A DNA stretch of 64,000 nt from Leptospira wolbachii serovar Codice str. CDC (GTDB taxonomy: Bacteria; Spirochaetota; Leptospiria; Leptospirales; Leptospiraceae), in contig NZ_AOGZ02000014.1 of the NCBI RefSeq assembly GCF_000332515.2, positions 248,001 to 312,000 on the forward strand, in the 5' to 3' direction. The position numbers were made by a program, and so were the translations under genes. This document shows positions 45,512 to 54,991 of the stretch, one piece after another. The notes beneath the pieces were generated by a model. The model worked only from the letters and a program-made list of their open reading frames with translations. It was not told where the DNA came from and did not search any database. Each line of letters starts with the position of its first letter. The stretch's first letter is position 1.

Positions 45512-46975
45512 ATGCCAGAAAATAAACAAATTAGAAATTCATTTCTCCTTCTTATCTCATTCCTTTTTCCAAGTATTTCTTTTGCTTCGGAGCCATTCCA
45601 TAACATCCAAGGATTTTATGGAGAAAGGGCAGCTGGTCTCGGTGGTGCCTTTACTGCGATTGCTGATGACCCGTCAGGCGCTTATTACAATCCGGCAGGA
45701 CTTGGATTTACTTATAACGATAGAATTTCCATCTCTGCTAGCAACTTCAAAGATGTAAAACGTAGTTATATCAATATAGACACACCAGGTCAAATTTATA
45801 GCCAAACACACCAAGGGTTTGATCCCAACTTTATCGGTTTGTTAAAAAACTTTGATCGTTGGAAATTTGCCTTCTCCATCGTAAACACATACAATTACTC
45901 TTATAACCGAGTGGACCAAGTCAATTATCCTTTGATATCTCCCACGATCAACTCCACAAGAAATTACACAAAAGAAAGATACAACCAACTCCTAGTGGGA
46001 CCGAGCGCCGCCTACCTACTCTCTGACAAACTATCAATCGGAGCCACTCTCTATTATATGAATGATACAAAGGAAGTATCAAGAACCCAGTTTCAACAGT
46101 TCTCTGACCTAAGTTATGTAATGCGCTCCTATGTAGACAACCGTAAAACCTCTGGGATCATGCCAGTAATCGGGATCCAATACCAACCTATCCAAAAAGT
46201 TTCCCTCGGAATGAGTTACAGGCGAATCTTTGTTATGGGTGGAAATAGGCTTTATAACGAAGTGTATGCGGACTCTACAAGAAGATCAGGAACTTCTGCC
46301 ATTGACTTTATTGAAGGGACGGGTGATAGTGCATCTGCTATTGAAGCGGGAGTCCTAACACATAGGCCTAAATTAACCACCTCCATTCCTCAAACATCAG
46401 AGTTAAGGTTTGGCATTGCCTTCTTTCCGACTTCGAGATTTTTAGCATCTTTTGATATGATCCATACAACTGGATACAAATCGAAAAGGAACCAAGATGA
46501 ATTCAGCTCCTTTGGACGAAAAGTCACATATACTATCAATGACACCGAAGTCAGAGAACTAACAAGAGCTTCAACAACCAATTTTGCTGCAGGAATGGAA
46601 TATTACCTTGCCGACACATTCTCAGTGTTAGCCGGTATATACACAAACGAACCGAATACAAAACCAATTTCATGGACCGAATCAGCTGTAGATTTATATC
46701 TACAAAACACATACGGAAACCAAGTGCAGGCAAATTCAGGTGATACAAGTTTGATTTACAAAGTAGCAAGGTCTGGAACCAATCCAAGAAATGAATATTC
46801 GAGAAATAAAGGATTAAGTTTAGGTTTTTCTTGGGTCACATCCAAATCGTCTATTTCTGTTACTTATATTCGAGAAGTGGGATACGGAAACTCACGTATC
46901 GACCCAAACTCTTTGGCTCAATCCTTTGAATATAGTGCGCACTCTATTTATCTAATGGTCAGTTCCAGAAATTAA
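45512..46975 (+). CDS. OmpP1/FadL-type outer membrane protein
   Basis: About 487 residues. Signal peptide ending SFASE, then the FadL N-terminal signature AAGLGGAFTAIADDPSGAYYNPAGLGF (about 40-66), shown here only as start and end: AAGLGGAFTAIADD and SGAYYNPAGLGF. Amphipathic beta-strands follow and the C-terminal strand ends in an aromatic-rich segment. The family transports hydrophobic compounds such as long-chain fatty acids, which Leptospira uses as its carbon source. I use the ATG at 45512; a TTG at 45500 is possible and neither has a strong ribosome-binding site. Confidence 0.87.
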   Translation: MPENKQIRNSFLLLISFLFPSISFASEPFHNIQGFYGERAAGLGGAFTAIADDPSGAYYNPAGLGFTYNDRISISASNFKDVKRSYINIDTPGQIYSQTHQGFDPNFIGLLKNFDRWKFAFSIVNTYNYSYNRVDQVNYPLISPTINSTRNYTKERYNQLLVGPSAAYLLSDKLSIGATLYYMNDTKEVSRTQFQQFSDLSYVMRSYVDNRKTSGIMPVIGIQYQPIQKVSLGMSYRRIFVMGGNRLYNEVYADSTRRSGTSAIDFIEGTGDSASAIEAGVLTHRPKLTTSIPQTSELRFGIAFFPTSRFLASFDMIHTTGYKSKRNQDEFSSFGRKVTYTINDTEVRELTRASTTNFAAGMEYYLADTFSVLAGIYTNEPNTKPISWTESAVDLYLQNTYGNQVQANSGDTSLIYKVARSGTNPRNEYSRNKGLSLGFSWVTSKSSISVTYIREVGYGNSRIDPNSLAQSFEYSAHSIYLMVSSRN

Positions 46976-47009
46976 TTTTTTATATTTTACTTGTCCATAA
47001 GAATCCATC

Positions 47010-47031
47010 TCCCATCTTTATAGAGATGGGA
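47010..47031 (+). promoter_or_regulatory. Hairpin containing the start codon of the PAS kinase
   Basis: TCCCATCT and AGATGGGA form a perfect 8-bp stem with loop TTATAG. The ATG at 47026 and its upstream AGAG are in the 3' arm. It may be a terminator for the porin gene whose arm supplies the codon, or it may limit translation initiation. Confidence 0.45.
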
Positions 47032-49635
47032 TTGGAACTTACAGACCAAAGACTGATCAATACAATTTTGAATCAGTCTCTAAATGCCATTGCCATCTCC
47101 GATTTAGAGGGGAACCTACAATATGTAAATTCAGCCTTTGTCTCTTTGTGGGGTTATCATCATCCTGATGAAATTCTCGGCAAAAATGCTTTCGAATTCA
47201 CAGAAGATAAAGAAAAAACAAAACTCATCTTATCCGAGGTTCTTTCCAAATCCGAATGGAAAGGAGAATTGTCTGCAAAAAGAAAAGATGGGTCTACATT
47301 CGATATCGCAGTTACTGCTTATAGCTCTAAAGATAAACAAGGAAATACCACCCACCTACTCGCTAATTTTTCAGATCAAACCAAAACCAAAGAACTGGAA
47401 CAATATGCAAAAGACAGAGAGATTTATTTTTCGCAAATTTTAGATTCTATTACCGATTTAGTCTTTTGTAAGGATAAAAATTTCCGAGTTACCTATGTAA
47501 ACAAAGCTTGTGCTGATTTTTACGGAGTCACCAAACAAAAATTAATCGGAATTCAAGACGTTACTTACAACGAAGAAGAATATACAAAGGCATATCATTC
47601 AGAAGACAGAAAGGTTTTTGAAACTGGGGACACCAGTTATGTAAGAAAAGAGCCAAACCTTGGTCCTGATGGCGTCACGAGGATCCTAGAAACTGTAAAA
47701 AATCCAATCCATGATACAAATGGGAACGTCAAAGAAATTGTAGGTGTATCTAGAGACATTACGGAAACTCAAATTTTAGAAGATCGTTTGCAGTTAATCA
47801 CTGAAATGACATCGGATTATATTTATACAGCTAAGATAGTAAATGGTGAAATTATTGCTGAGTGGAGTTCCAAAGAATTAAATACAACCTCAGGGTATTC
47901 AATTGAGGAAATTGGAAAGTTAGGTGGTTGGTTCAACGTAATTCTCAAAGAAGACCTTACAAATCTGGCAGAACGAATGACAAAAATTTTGAAGGGTGAA
48001 ACGGGAGTGGTTGAATACCGCATTCGGACAAAATCTGGAAAAATCAAATGGTTACGTGACTACACTCGCCCCATTTTGGATGAAACAGGAAATCTCATTT
48101 CGATCATCGGTGCGGCCAAGGACATCACTACCGAAAAAGAAACCGAATTAAAATACCTATTGAGTAGCCAAAGGTACCAAGCTGCAATGAATTCTGCTTT
48201 GGAAGCCATTTACTTTTTGGAAACATCAAAAAGTAAAGATGGAGAGATTATAGACTTTATCATTTCCGATGTGAACAAAAAAGCAGAAGAACAACTGGGA
48301 ATGAAAAAAGAAGAACTATTAGGAAAGGGAATTTGCCAACTTTTTCCTATCAATCGGGAAAATGGTTTCTTCGAAGATTATAAAAAAGTCGTAGAATCAA
48401 AAATTCCCATCGAGCAGGAATTTCAAGTCCCTGGTAATTTTGTAGCACCAGGTTACTATTTCCACCAAGTCATACCCACTAACGATGGAATTGTGATCCA
48501 AACAAGAGACATCTCCGACAGAAAAAGAATGGAAGAGCTCTTACTTCGCACAAACCGCCTCGCAAAAGTGGGGAGTTTTGATTACGACTTAAGTCAAAAA
48601 AAAATCACACTTTCTCTCGTCGCTACAGAAATCTTAGTCCAAACTTCCAAAGATATCGATCATGTGGATTTGCGTTTTTTTGGTACGGAAGAATTCGGTC
48701 CCATCCTCAAACAAAAAGAAATCCATTCTATCGAAACAAAAGAAACTTTTGATTTAGAGTGTCTTGTCTGTGCTGGATCTGGACATGAGTTTTGGATTCG
48801 TATCATTGCCACTCCTAAATTTTCAGAAACCAGATGCGTTGGTTTTTATGGAGCCATCCAAAACATCCATGATGAAAAACTCGTCCAAGATTCATTACTT
48901 GATAAAGAAACCTTACTTCTCGCAAAAAATCGCGAACTGGAATCTCTTTTCCAGGTAACGAATAAACAAAATGAAAGACTAAAAGAATATACTTATATTA
49001 CTTCCCACAACTTACGAGCACCTATTGCCAATCTAATTAGCTTAACAGCAATGTTAAAGGAAAACCCATCCAATACAGAATTACTCGGGCTTATTGAATC
49101 CTCTTCTTTCCAACTAGATCAAATCATTCGCAACCTTAACGAACTATTAAATATTGAGAAAGACACAAAAGAACTTCCCAAATCAAAAATTTCTATTAAA
49201 GAAAGTATCGATGCACAAATTTTACTCTTAAAAAACGGGTCCAATCGAGAGATAGAATTCACGAACAATCTACCAGAAGGAATGAATCTCTTAGGATTCC
49301 AAGCTTACTTTGATAGCATCATAAATAACATTCTTACCAATGCTATCAAATATTCAAACGCAGATAAAATCTGCAAAATTACCATAACCTATGAGGAAAC
49401 CAAAGAATCCTTAAAGATTGCAATTCAAGACAATGGCCCGGGCATTGACATTGGTCGGCATGGGCATAAATTATTCAAAATGAACTTCCGATTACGCCAA
49501 GATATCGAAGGAAAAGGCATGGGATTATTCCTTGCCAAACACCAAATTGAATCCATGAAAGGATCAATTGAAGTTTCGAGCGAACTTGGGAAAGGTTCTA
49601 TTTTCTTTTTAACCTTTCCCAAAGAATTATTTTGA
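47026..49635 (+). CDS. Multi-PAS sensor histidine kinase
   Basis: 869 residues with no membrane helix: four or five PAS/PAC units (about 8-125, 135-255, 260-375, 385-500, 510-625), ending in PAC-type phrases such as GVSRDITE and GAAKDITTEKE. The H-box is ITSHNLRAPIANLISL (about 655-670), then a HATPase domain with NAIKYSN (N-box) and DNGPGID plus GKGMGLFLAKH (G-boxes). A soluble kinase that likely reads redox or small-molecule signals. No cognate regulator adjacent. Its 3' end overlaps the convergent patatin gene by 9 bases. Confidence 0.94.
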   Translation: MGLELTDQRLINTILNQSLNAIAISDLEGNLQYVNSAFVSLWGYHHPDEILGKNAFEFTEDKEKTKLILSEVLSKSEWKGELSAKRKDGSTFDIAVTAYSSKDKQGNTTHLLANFSDQTKTKELEQYAKDREIYFSQILDSITDLVFCKDKNFRVTYVNKACADFYGVTKQKLIGIQDVTYNEEEYTKAYHSEDRKVFETGDTSYVRKEPNLGPDGVTRILETVKNPIHDTNGNVKEIVGVSRDITETQILEDRLQLITEMTSDYIYTAKIVNGEIIAEWSSKELNTTSGYSIEEIGKLGGWFNVILKEDLTNLAERMTKILKGETGVVEYRIRTKSGKIKWLRDYTRPILDETGNLISIIGAAKDITTEKETELKYLLSSQRYQAAMNSALEAIYFLETSKSKDGEIIDFIISDVNKKAEEQLGMKKEELLGKGICQLFPINRENGFFEDYKKVVESKIPIEQEFQVPGNFVAPGYYFHQVIPTNDGIVIQTRDISDRKRMEELLLRTNRLAKVGSFDYDLSQKKITLSLVATEILVQTSKDIDHVDLRFFGTEEFGPILKQKEIHSIETKETFDLECLVCAGSGHEFWIRIIATPKFSETRCVGFYGAIQNIHDEKLVQDSLLDKETLLLAKNRELESLFQVTNKQNERLKEYTYITSHNLRAPIANLISLTAMLKENPSNTELLGLIESSSFQLDQIIRNLNELLNIEKDTKELPKSKISIKESIDAQILLLKNGSNREIEFTNNLPEGMNLLGFQAYFDSIINNILTNAIKYSNADKICKITITYEETKESLKIAIQDNGPGIDIGRHGHKLFKMNFRLRQDIEGKGMGLFLAKHQIESMKGSIEVSSELGKGSIFFLTFPKELF

Positions 49636-50526
49636 ACTAGGGTTTAAATTAAAAAATTCCTTAGCATCTTCATAACCATGCCGCAAAAGAATTTCTGCTT
49701 GTTCCTTTTTGAAATTGAGGATACTTACAAGACCTAACATTCGTTTGGGAGCAATGACTGAAATTTTTGCATTTTTAAACTGAGTTCTAAGACCGAGTAA
49801 AAAATTTTCAATAGGTGTAAGACCTTTCATTACTGCCTTTCTATATTCTAAACCTTGTTCCACACTTCTGTAGGAGCCAAGAAGGTATAATTCAAACAAT
49901 CGTTCCAAGGCTTCGTCTTTTGTTTCTGGCACTTCCATCATCTGCACTCCCCCAACAGGCGAAAGTAGAACGACTACAATTTCTGAGGCTTCATGAGTGA
50001 GTGCTGGAAGGATTGGCGTGTTTGCCATCACTCCTCCATCCCAATAAGGTTCACCATCTATGATCTGCCAAGGAAAGATCATAGGGATGGCAGACGATGC
50101 TAAGAGATGTTCGATTCGAAGATTAGGATTTTCGAAAAACTTTAGCTCCGATGTTAAAATGTTCACTGCAGAAATAATGACTTTTGTTTTCGATTCATTG
50201 AGGGTTGTAAAATCTAAGTTCTCATGGATGAATTTTTTTAATGGATAGGTTTCAACAAGTGGATAGTATTTCCTTCGGAAAAGTCCCTTTAACATATTCC
50301 AGACCGAATAACGCATGATATTTTTTTGATTGAGCCTAAGCCATAATTCCGATAACCGGCTCGAATTCATTCCCGAACCAATGGCACAGGCATTGATCGC
50401 ACCAACCGATGTTCCACAAATGATGTCCGGTTTCCAATGGATCTCTTCTAAATACCGCAAAACACCTGCTTGGTAGGCGCCTCTAGCTCCACCTCCAGAT
50501 AAAACCAGTGCTCTTTTTTTTGCCAT
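49627..50526 (-). CDS. Patatin-like phospholipase
   Basis: 299 residues: GGGARGAYQAGVL oxyanion loop (about 11-23), nucleophile motif GTSVG (Ser near residue 41) and DGG in EPYWDGGVMAN as the catalytic Asp (near 168). No signal peptide. It hydrolyses phospholipid or neutral lipid acyl chains. Two bases separate it from the NlpC/P60 gene, and a second patatin protein lies at 51800, so this is a lipid and cell-wall hydrolase operon. Confidence 0.93.
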   Translation of the reverse strand: MAKKRALVLSGGGARGAYQAGVLRYLEEIHWKPDIICGTSVGAINACAIGSGMNSSRLSELWLRLNQKNIMRYSVWNMLKGLFRRKYYPLVETYPLKKFIHENLDFTTLNESKTKVIISAVNILTSELKFFENPNLRIEHLLASSAIPMIFPWQIIDGEPYWDGGVMANTPILPALTHEASEIVVVLLSPVGGVQMMEVPETKDEALERLFELYLLGSYRSVEQGLEYRKAVMKGLTPIENFLLGLRTQFKNAKISVIAPKRMLGLVSILNFKKEQAEILLRHGYEDAKEFFNLNPSSK

Positions 50527-50527
50527 A

Positions 50528-51793
50528 CTATCTCCCTCCCGAAAAAATATCCCGACCCGTCACATACCTTTCCTTCCACCACTTTTCATTTAAGGATTGG
50601 ATCACAACTCCACGGCTAGTCGATGCATGGATAAAATTTCCATTCTCTAATATCATTCCCACATGTGTAATTTTACTTGTGTTTGGTGAGGCAGAGAAGA
50701 ATACCAAATTTCCAATTTGTTGTTTATCACGAGTTACAGATTTACCAATTTGTGATTGGTCTCTGGCAGATCTTGGGATCATCCGTTCGCTCATTCCAAT
50801 TTTTTGATCCGTCAGAATTGATTTGGTAAGGCCAGAACAATCCACTCCACGCCTAGAATAACCGCCATAAAGATAGGGAGTTCCTATCCACTGACGACCT
50901 ACAGGATCCACTAACTTTCGTTTATCCTTTTCTCCATTACTTGTAGGAGCTGATATATTTTGTTCTTCTAAAAAAATCAAGTTAGGGTCCAATTTGGGTC
51001 TTTCTTTCGTAATCCAGTCTCCTTGTTCATTCCACACAATTTCGGTGCGTCTTTCGGATTTTTGAAAGTTCTCCTTGGATGTGGCAAGAGACAACAAAGG
51101 AATGGTATCGGATTTCACTGTTTCCCAATGTTTTTCGTCAATTTTTGCTTTTTCACTGGAAAACCAATCAGCGAAAAACTTAGTCCGTTTTTCTTCTGTT
51201 AGGTTTTGGATTTGTTTGGGTAAAATAGATTCTAAACGTTTGATTGTTACATTCGGATCCTCTTCTTTTTTTCTAGATAAAACAACCAACCGTCCAGCAA
51301 CAAGAACAGAAGCACCACTCCATTGTTTGGTTTTTGCAATTCGTAAAATATCAGAAACCGTTTCGTCTGGTAATTTGGATAGAGCCATTTCCTTAAAGAA
51401 CTTACCTAAATAGGGGATGTCCTTTTTGTTAGGTTTTGTCGTGATAAAATAAGGAATTAATTCTTCCGTTTCTTCCCATCTGAATCCATAATCTGAGAGG
51501 ATCACAAATCTTTCGACCTCCTCTGCAAACTCAGGAGCCGGCATAGACTCAAAAGCAGCCCAAACACGAAGTGACTGCACAATCTCTTTGACCGAACTTT
51601 CATTGGCCCGATCCCCCAAACGTTTTCGAATTTCATTTCGGATAAGAAGTGTTTCTTGTTTATTATAAACAGAAGCAACTAACGAATCTAAGTTTTGCGC
51701 AGAAACAGAATTTTTGACAAACAATAAGAGAGAAAAAACTAAAAATGGCAGTGAAATTTTACGAAAGGCAAACATACTTTGTATGATAGCCAA
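50528..51793 (-). CDS. NlpC/P60 family cell-wall hydrolase
   Basis: 421 residues. Signal peptide (about 1-31, VFSLLLFVKNSVSAQ). A helical middle part of about 240 residues has no known domain. The C-terminal NlpC/P60 domain has GTPYLYGGYSRRGVDCSGLT (Cys nucleophile), THVGMILENGNFIHAS (catalytic His) and a downstream polar residue. Cleaves peptide cross-links in the cell wall. Six bases follow the upstream patatin gene. Confidence 0.9.
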   Translation of the reverse strand: MAIIQSMFAFRKISLPFLVFSLLLFVKNSVSAQNLDSLVASVYNKQETLLIRNEIRKRLGDRANESSVKEIVQSLRVWAAFESMPAPEFAEEVERFVILSDYGFRWEETEELIPYFITTKPNKKDIPYLGKFFKEMALSKLPDETVSDILRIAKTKQWSGASVLVAGRLVVLSRKKEEDPNVTIKRLESILPKQIQNLTEEKRTKFFADWFSSEKAKIDEKHWETVKSDTIPLLSLATSKENFQKSERRTEIVWNEQGDWITKERPKLDPNLIFLEEQNISAPTSNGEKDKRKLVDPVGRQWIGTPYLYGGYSRRGVDCSGLTKSILTDQKIGMSERMIPRSARDQSQIGKSVTRDKQQIGNLVFFSASPNTSKITHVGMILENGNFIHASTSRGVVIQSLNEKWWKERYVTGRDIFSGGR

Positions 51794-51799
51794 TTGTTT

Positions 51800-53674
51800 C
51801 TATTGTAAAGTAGGATTTATAAATTTCTCTCGGTTGCGAATGATTTTATCTATGGAAGAAACATAACCCAATTCAATCAGTCGTTCATAGGCAAACCAAT
51901 CCAAAAGTCCAAAGTTATTGGTGGGAATTTGCAAAAATAAATCTGAGATCTTTTCTGTTTGTCGAATTCGGTCTCTACTAGAGGAAAGGATCGAACGAAT
52001 GATAATGTCACCGATCGGAGGAAACTTTGGTCTGAGAATTTCATTAAAATTGATTAGGTTAGTAATCTGTGTCAAAGGATGGGTCATCACCCCTGGATTT
52101 GTTTTATCAAAGTATGCACCTAGTTCCTTATCCTGATCAGGATAAATGTCGCCAAATACATCTACAGAAATTACTTTTCCAACCCCTCGTTCCTTTAAGG
52201 TGATTCCAGGAACATTGTCTAAAACTCCCCCATCTACATAAACAACTCCTTCGTCAATTAAGGGAGGAACAATTCCCGGAATGGAGGTACTTGCCCGAAT
52301 CGCTTTCCACAAATCTCCTCGATCATGAACATGTATTTCAGAATGAGAAAGGTCTGTAGAAATTGCATAAAAAGGAATCCATAAATCTTCGATTTGGATC
52401 GAACCAAAAAATTGACGAATGGCCTCTGTATATTTTTTTCCTGTAGTGAGAGACAAAACAGGAACTGTATATTCGTTTAATAAGTCTTTGGAGACCCAGA
52501 AGGCTTTTGCTTTTTCTTTGCTTCCGCTACTTGATTCCCCCATTGCAATGAGAGCCGCAAAGATAGAACCTGCACTCGTTCCAGAAACCATATCAATCGG
52601 AATTTGGTTTTCCTCTAAGGCAGAAAGAACACCGAGATGGGCAAAACCCTTTGCTCCACCACCACCGAGGGCAAGTCCAATCGACTTACCAAGCAACCCG
52701 CGACCCAATCTTTCCCAAGTATCTAACCTATCAAAATGGACATGGAAGTGGCGACTGAACTTTCTTTTCTGCAAATGCCGAATGGTTCCCGGAACCACCT
52801 GTTCTGCGTTAGGTTGAATAAGAACTAAAATTTGCGTTCTGTCCTTAAATTGTTTTTTATCCAAAAGGGATTCCAAATGGATAGAATTGGGCTCATCATT
52901 AGCATCTTTGATAAACAAAACAGAATCGGATTGGCGCAAAGCCCTTTCCGTCCAAGCAGTAACATCTTTCCCATCCTCTAATACATAAAAAACAAAATCA
53001 AACTCCGATTCCAATTGAGAAAAAAAACGAATGATCCAAGGTTCCCGATCTTTCTCATCCAACGACAGTAACTCGTTTGTTCTCTCAAGAAAGACCTTTT
53101 CATCAACGACACAAAAAGATCCATACCGAAGGAAGATAAGACCTATTTTATGAATGATTTCCTCCAGACTTTCTTTGGATAGAGAACTTAAAATGGAAAA
53201 AGTTTTGGAAACAGGAATAAAACCTTTACTATCCGTTTTCGCATGTGCCAAACGTTCGGCGATGATTTTTGTAATTTGTAAAAGGCTATCTGGGTATTTA
53301 AGGAGGATGGAGAGAGCCACATCCCTCGGAACACGAATGAGTTCGGAATCTCGAATGGCCTTTACTGTGGCAGAACGTTTTTCTCCTGTGAATAAACTTA
53401 GTTCTCCAATGATATCAAGTCTTTTGAATTCACCAACATCGCGGATTGTCCCATCAGGGGAACGTTTTTCATAACGAAGTTTACCTGCGGCAAGAATGTA
53501 TAAATCACTTCCCTCTGAGTTTTCCTCAAATAGTATCTCGCCTCCAGGCAAAAATTCCCGGACGGTATTTTCTTTCATTTCGCGAAGCACAGTATGAGGT
53601 AAGTTTTTAAAAAGGTCTGCCAAAGTAAGATATTGTGTCAGAGCAGAATGTTTCGATTTTCGAATTTGTTTCAC
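51800..53674 (-). CDS. Cyclic nucleotide-binding patatin-like phospholipase (NTE type)
   Basis: 624 residues: a cNMP-binding domain (about 20-140, FEENSEGSDLYILAAGKL and GELSLFTGEKRSATVKA), a poorly conserved middle region of about 180 residues, then a patatin domain with GGGGAKGFAHLGVL, GTSAGSIFAAL and DGGVLDNVP as catalytic elements. It is the architecture of NTE/PNPLA6-type lysophospholipases, where the cNMP module tunes activity or localisation. The PxRxG-like phosphate motif is imperfect (GEKRSAT), so nucleotide binding is unproven. A CHASE2 cyclase lies 10 kb away. Confidence 0.93.
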   Translation of the reverse strand: MKQIRKSKHSALTQYLTLADLFKNLPHTVLREMKENTVREFLPGGEILFEENSEGSDLYILAAGKLRYEKRSPDGTIRDVGEFKRLDIIGELSLFTGEKRSATVKAIRDSELIRVPRDVALSILLKYPDSLLQITKIIAERLAHAKTDSKGFIPVSKTFSILSSLSKESLEEIIHKIGLIFLRYGSFCVVDEKVFLERTNELLSLDEKDREPWIIRFFSQLESEFDFVFYVLEDGKDVTAWTERALRQSDSVLFIKDANDEPNSIHLESLLDKKQFKDRTQILVLIQPNAEQVVPGTIRHLQKRKFSRHFHVHFDRLDTWERLGRGLLGKSIGLALGGGGAKGFAHLGVLSALEENQIPIDMVSGTSAGSIFAALIAMGESSSGSKEKAKAFWVSKDLLNEYTVPVLSLTTGKKYTEAIRQFFGSIQIEDLWIPFYAISTDLSHSEIHVHDRGDLWKAIRASTSIPGIVPPLIDEGVVYVDGGVLDNVPGITLKERGVGKVISVDVFGDIYPDQDKELGAYFDKTNPGVMTHPLTQITNLINFNEILRPKFPPIGDIIIRSILSSSRDRIRQTEKISDLFLQIPTNNFGLLDWFAYERLIELGYVSSIDKIIRNREKFINPTLQ

Positions 53675-53789
53675 TTACTTGGTTTTATGAAATAGATGCA
53701 AAAACACAACCTCCTTTTCAGTTTCAAGATACAAAAGAGTTCTCGCCATCCAGATGGGATCCTAAACATTGGAAGCGGGAAGAAATAGG

Positions 53790-54389
53790 ATGATTGCAAG
53801 TTTACGCGGGAAATTGATTCAATTGGAAATGGATCATCTGATCATAGATGTGGCTGGTGTTGGTTATGAAGTCCATATCCCCTTTCCTTTACATTTAGAA
53901 TGTAAGGAGAAAATGAAAGAAGAGATTTTTTTACATATCTTTCATTCCATCACTGACAGAGGAGAACGTCTATTTGGATTTTCCACAAGAAAAGATAGAG
54001 AACTTTTCCAACTCATTAAATCTTTACATGGAATTGGAGAACTCACTGCACTGAAAATCTTATCATTTTTTCACGCAGATGATTTGTACAAAATTGCAAA
54101 AGAAGATGATAGAAAGACTTTGGAAAAAATTCCTAAAGTCAAAGGCAAAACTTCCGAAAAAATCCTTTTTGAAATCAAACAAAACTTAAAAAAACTAGAA
54201 ATGTTTCTAAACGACGAATCCACAAAAACAGATTCGGAAGATAGAGAAACGGATCTGGCAACCCTTGCCCTTATTCAACTAGGTTTTGATGAGAAGTCTG
54301 CCACCAAACAAGTAGCAGATGCAAAAAAACTAAATCCTGGTTATACGGCTTCAGAAATAGTAAAACAAGTGATTACAGGAACTCGGTAG
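53790..54389 (+). CDS. ruvA: Holliday junction branch migration protein RuvA
   Basis: 199 residues, normal length. N-terminal OB-fold (MIASLRGKL, VGYEVHIP), two helix-hairpin-helix motifs (LIKSLHGIGELTALKIL and LEKIPKVKGKTSEKIL) and a flexible linker to the RuvB-binding C-terminal domain (LALIQLGFDEKSATKQV). With RuvB it drives branch migration of Holliday junctions. The ATG at 53790 has GGAAG upstream and is preferred over one at 53769. No ruvB or ruvC is next to it. Confidence 0.94.
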   Translation: MIASLRGKLIQLEMDHLIIDVAGVGYEVHIPFPLHLECKEKMKEEIFLHIFHSITDRGERLFGFSTRKDRELFQLIKSLHGIGELTALKILSFFHADDLYKIAKEDDRKTLEKIPKVKGKTSEKILFEIKQNLKKLEMFLNDESTKTDSEDRETDLATLALIQLGFDEKSATKQVADAKKLNPGYTASEIVKQVITGTR

Positions 54390-54394
54390 GAAAC

Positions 54395-54991
54395 TCAAAA
54401 CATGCGGAGGAGATACCACTTCCCCTCCCATTTAACAAAACTTGGATTGATCAAATACCTTTCTAGTTTGGGATTTTCTGCAAACCGAAATCGAACCTCC
54501 ACCTCTTCGCTAGAACCCACATAAAAATCCGCTGCCACTTCTTTTGCCGAGAGGAAGACGTCTCGAACGGTGAGATTGCCTACACTCCCTTTCTTTTGGT
54601 CCAACTTTTTGGAATCAAAGTAATAAACTTGGAAGTATCCCTTGGGATCAGCGAGGTCTTTCTCCACTTCTGAGTAAGTCCAATACCCTTTGGCATCCAC
54701 ATACAGACCTTTTTCCGGATGAATGAGACTAGGAAGGTGCGCAAAGGAACCGGCACAAAGATCCCCGAGTAAAACTTTGATTACACTCAAAAGATAAGTC
54801 TGATCAAATTTGGAAAGATCTGTTCCATAAACAGTTCCTTGTGATAAAGGGATGGGACATCCGATTTCTTTGGCAGTTACGCCAGAAGAATCGGCCTCTG
54901 CAGATTGTTTTTTCTGTTTGGTGAATTGGCAACTAAGACTAAAACTGAAACAGATAATTAAAATACAAAAGAACTTCCGAGGAATGAACAT
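54395..54991 (-). CDS. Lipoprotein of unknown function
   Basis: 198 residues, signal peptide and lipobox SLSC (about 18-21), then a Lys/Gln-rich linker and one compact domain (HPEKGLYVDAKGYWTYSEVEKDL). It overlaps the stop of the TPR gene (TGATG), so the pair is translationally coupled. A GTG at 54994 is an alternative start. Family not recognised. Confidence 0.78.
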   Translation of the reverse strand: MFIPRKFFCILIICFSFSLSCQFTKQKKQSAEADSSGVTAKEIGCPIPLSQGTVYGTDLSKFDQTYLLSVIKVLLGDLCAGSFAHLPSLIHPEKGLYVDAKGYWTYSEVEKDLADPKGYFQVYYFDSKKLDQKKGSVGNLTVRDVFLSAKEVAADFYVGSSEEVEVRFRFAENPKLERYLINPSFVKWEGKWYLLRMF

